From Sphingomonas sanxanigenens (GTDB taxonomy: Bacteria > Pseudomonadota > Alphaproteobacteria > Sphingomonadales > Sphingomonadaceae), in assembly GCA_003240855.1 (NCBI GenBank), contig QFNN01000153.1:1-5388 (forward strand): a stretch of DNA of 5,388 nucleotides, given 5' to 3'. Position numbers and translations under genes: made by a program. Within the stretch, counting starts at the first letter, position 1. Every line of letters starts with the position of its first letter. The notes under the pieces are model-generated. The model did not search any database. It had not been told where the DNA came from and was given only the letters and a program-made list of their open reading frames with translations. Below are positions 4,252-5,388 of the stretch, one piece after another.

Positions 4252-5388
4252 TCAGCGCTGCCCCTCGCGCTCGATCGGGCTATCCGCCGCGACGGGCAGG
4301 ATCAAGACGAAGCGCTCTGGCTCGATCATCAGCCGCCCCCTCGCCGCTTCCGCGAGATTTCGGACCAGCCTGAGCGCAAAGCCCAGGCCAAGCGCCGGGG
4401 CATCGGGCCAGTCGCCATCGGGCGAATAGCCGGGATCGAGCAGCGCCTGCTCGTCACGCCCCAGCAACGCATGCGTGCGGCTCACCGAAAAACGGATGGC
4501 GTTCCCGCCCGGCGCGAGATCGGCGACGATCGCCTCCCCCGATGCCGCGAGACCGATCACCGCCGACAACAGGCGCGAGAACATGCGATCGAGCGAAAGC
4601 GCATCGACGCCTACCGCAGGCGTCGCGGGATCGATCTGCAGATCAAGCTTGATCCTGCGCAGCGTCGCCAAAGCGCCGCTTTCGGCCACGCAAGCGCGAA
4701 GCGCGGCGGCCGCATCGGCGACATCGCCCCCACCCGCCGCCAGTTCCGCGCCGCTGTCGATCCGCGCCGCGACATCGAGATCGTCGACCGTGCCGAGCAA
4801 ACGCCGCGCATCGTCAAGGATGGCCCCCGCCCGTCCGCGATAGTCCGCCGCCGCCGGCCCCAGCATCTGCTGATCGATCATCTCGGCGAAGCCGATGATC
4901 GCATTGAGCGGCGTGCGAAGTTCATGGACGAGCTGGCGAAGCGAATCGGCGGGCAGGCCGGACCCGTACAGGCCATTGGCGATCGGCGCGGCGCGCTCAT
5001 CAGGCCGCGGCCGACGCGCAGCGCCACGAAACCCGCGGAAACGGCCGCTGACGCTCTCGAAGAACGGCACGCCCGAAATCTGCCACTCGCCGCCGGTCGC
5101 GCCGTCATGCGCCAGCGTGAGCCGCGCATCCCGGAACGGCGCACGACGCCGGAACGCCCCGGCGGCATGGCCATCGACGCCGTGGTCCGACTCGGCGGCG
5201 ACGGCGATCGATACGCCGATCACTTCCTCGCGTGGCGCGCCCTCGCTCCACTGGATCATCCCCTCGGCGTCGGTCTCGAAGCTGAACTCGGAGATGCTGG
5301 CGACGGCGATGCGCGGCGGAGCGGCTGCAGGCGCGCCATCGCCCGGCATGGGCGGTTTGCGCGCCGCGCGCTGTTGCCGAAACGCCTC
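4252..5388 (-). CDS. PAS/HisKA sensor histidine kinase with degenerate ATP-binding domain, N-terminus beyond window
   Basis: The minus-strand frame has no stop through the right edge (378 codons visible), so the start is probably outside; the ATG at 5347-5349 is possible but the 13 codons before it also read as coding. Numbering from that ATG: residues about 19-113 look like a PAS domain (EFSFETDAEGMIQW at 21-34, closing strand SGRFRGFRGAARR at 101-113). Residues 136-200 are a HisKA dimerisation domain with a perfect H-box, HELRTPLNAIIGF, and phospho-acceptor His142, ending in the usual DLDVAARIDSG. The C-terminal part keeps the last ATPase glycine box, GLGFALRLVRNLAEAARGRL (321-340). However, the N-box position (RLLSAVIGLA, 259-268) has neither conserved Asn, and the region where D-x-G-x-G is expected (about 286-310) shows no such motif. 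ATP binding is therefore doubtful. No membrane helix is visible in this part. No response regulator is adjacent. It is probably co-transcribed with the deacetylase downstream. Confidence 0.85.
   Translation of the reverse strand, partial: EAFRQQRAARKPPMPGDGAPAAAPPRIAVASISEFSFETDAEGMIQWSEGAPREEVIGVSIAVAAESDHGVDGHAAGAFRRRAPFRDARLTLAHDGATGGEWQISGVPFFESVSGRFRGFRGAARRPRPDERAAPIANGLYGSGLPADSLRQLVHELRTPLNAIIGFAEMIDQQMLGPAAADYRGRAGAILDDARRLLGTVDDLDVAARIDSGAELAAGGGDVADAAAALRACVAESGALATLRRIKLDLQIDPATPAVGVDALSLDRMFSRLLSAVIGLAASGEAIVADLAPGGNAIRFSVSRTHALLGRDEQALLDPGYSPDGDWPDAPALGLGFALRLVRNLAEAARGRLMIEPERFVLILPVAADSPIEREGQR

Noticed and set aside
3653..4429. Plus-strand 258-codon frame
   Set aside because: It runs antisense through the WalW-like gene and the kinase end; no recognisable motif, Arg-rich shadow composition.

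Overview
The window is about 65-70% GC and looks like chromosomal DNA of an alphaproteobacterium, most likely a sphingomonad (Sphingomonas, Sphingopyxis or Novosphingobium-like). This rests on family resemblance: the tandem YkuD_2/YkuD pair, the WalW-like deacetylase and the sensor kinase read like sphingomonad proteins, and codon use is uniformly GC-rich. I see no transposase, integrase, CRISPR array or phage gene.

Plus-strand half (1-2267). The window opens inside a small Ala/Asn-rich lipoprotein gene that ends in a C-terminal lysine and is followed by a textbook intrinsic terminator. Two different L,D-transpeptidases come next: a Tat-signalled YkuD_2-family protein, possibly made from a leaderless mRNA, and a Sec-signalled YkuD protein carrying a second, catalytically dead copy of its fold. 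A strong hairpin closes this block. Two tRNA genes follow: a CAT-anticodon tRNA whose acceptor stem looks like tRNA-Ile2, and tRNA-Pro(TGG) with its own likely promoter.

Minus-strand half (2284-5388). Reading leftwards from the right edge there is a PAS/HisKA sensor histidine kinase (open at the edge) with a strongly eroded ATP-binding domain, then 14 bases later a WalW-like NodB-fold polysaccharide deacetylase, then a BASS-family (bile acid:sodium symporter-like) transporter that converges on the tRNA-Pro gene.

The left half is a cell-envelope module: two enzymes that make L,D-type peptidoglycan bonds lie beside a lipoprotein whose mature length (57 residues) and terminal lysine are like those of E. 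coli Lpp, a known L,D-transpeptidase substrate. That link is inference and is the most interesting idea in the window. The right half looks like an operon pairing an orphan, possibly ATP-independent sensor protein with a surface-polysaccharide enzyme. No single complete, obviously new system is visible.
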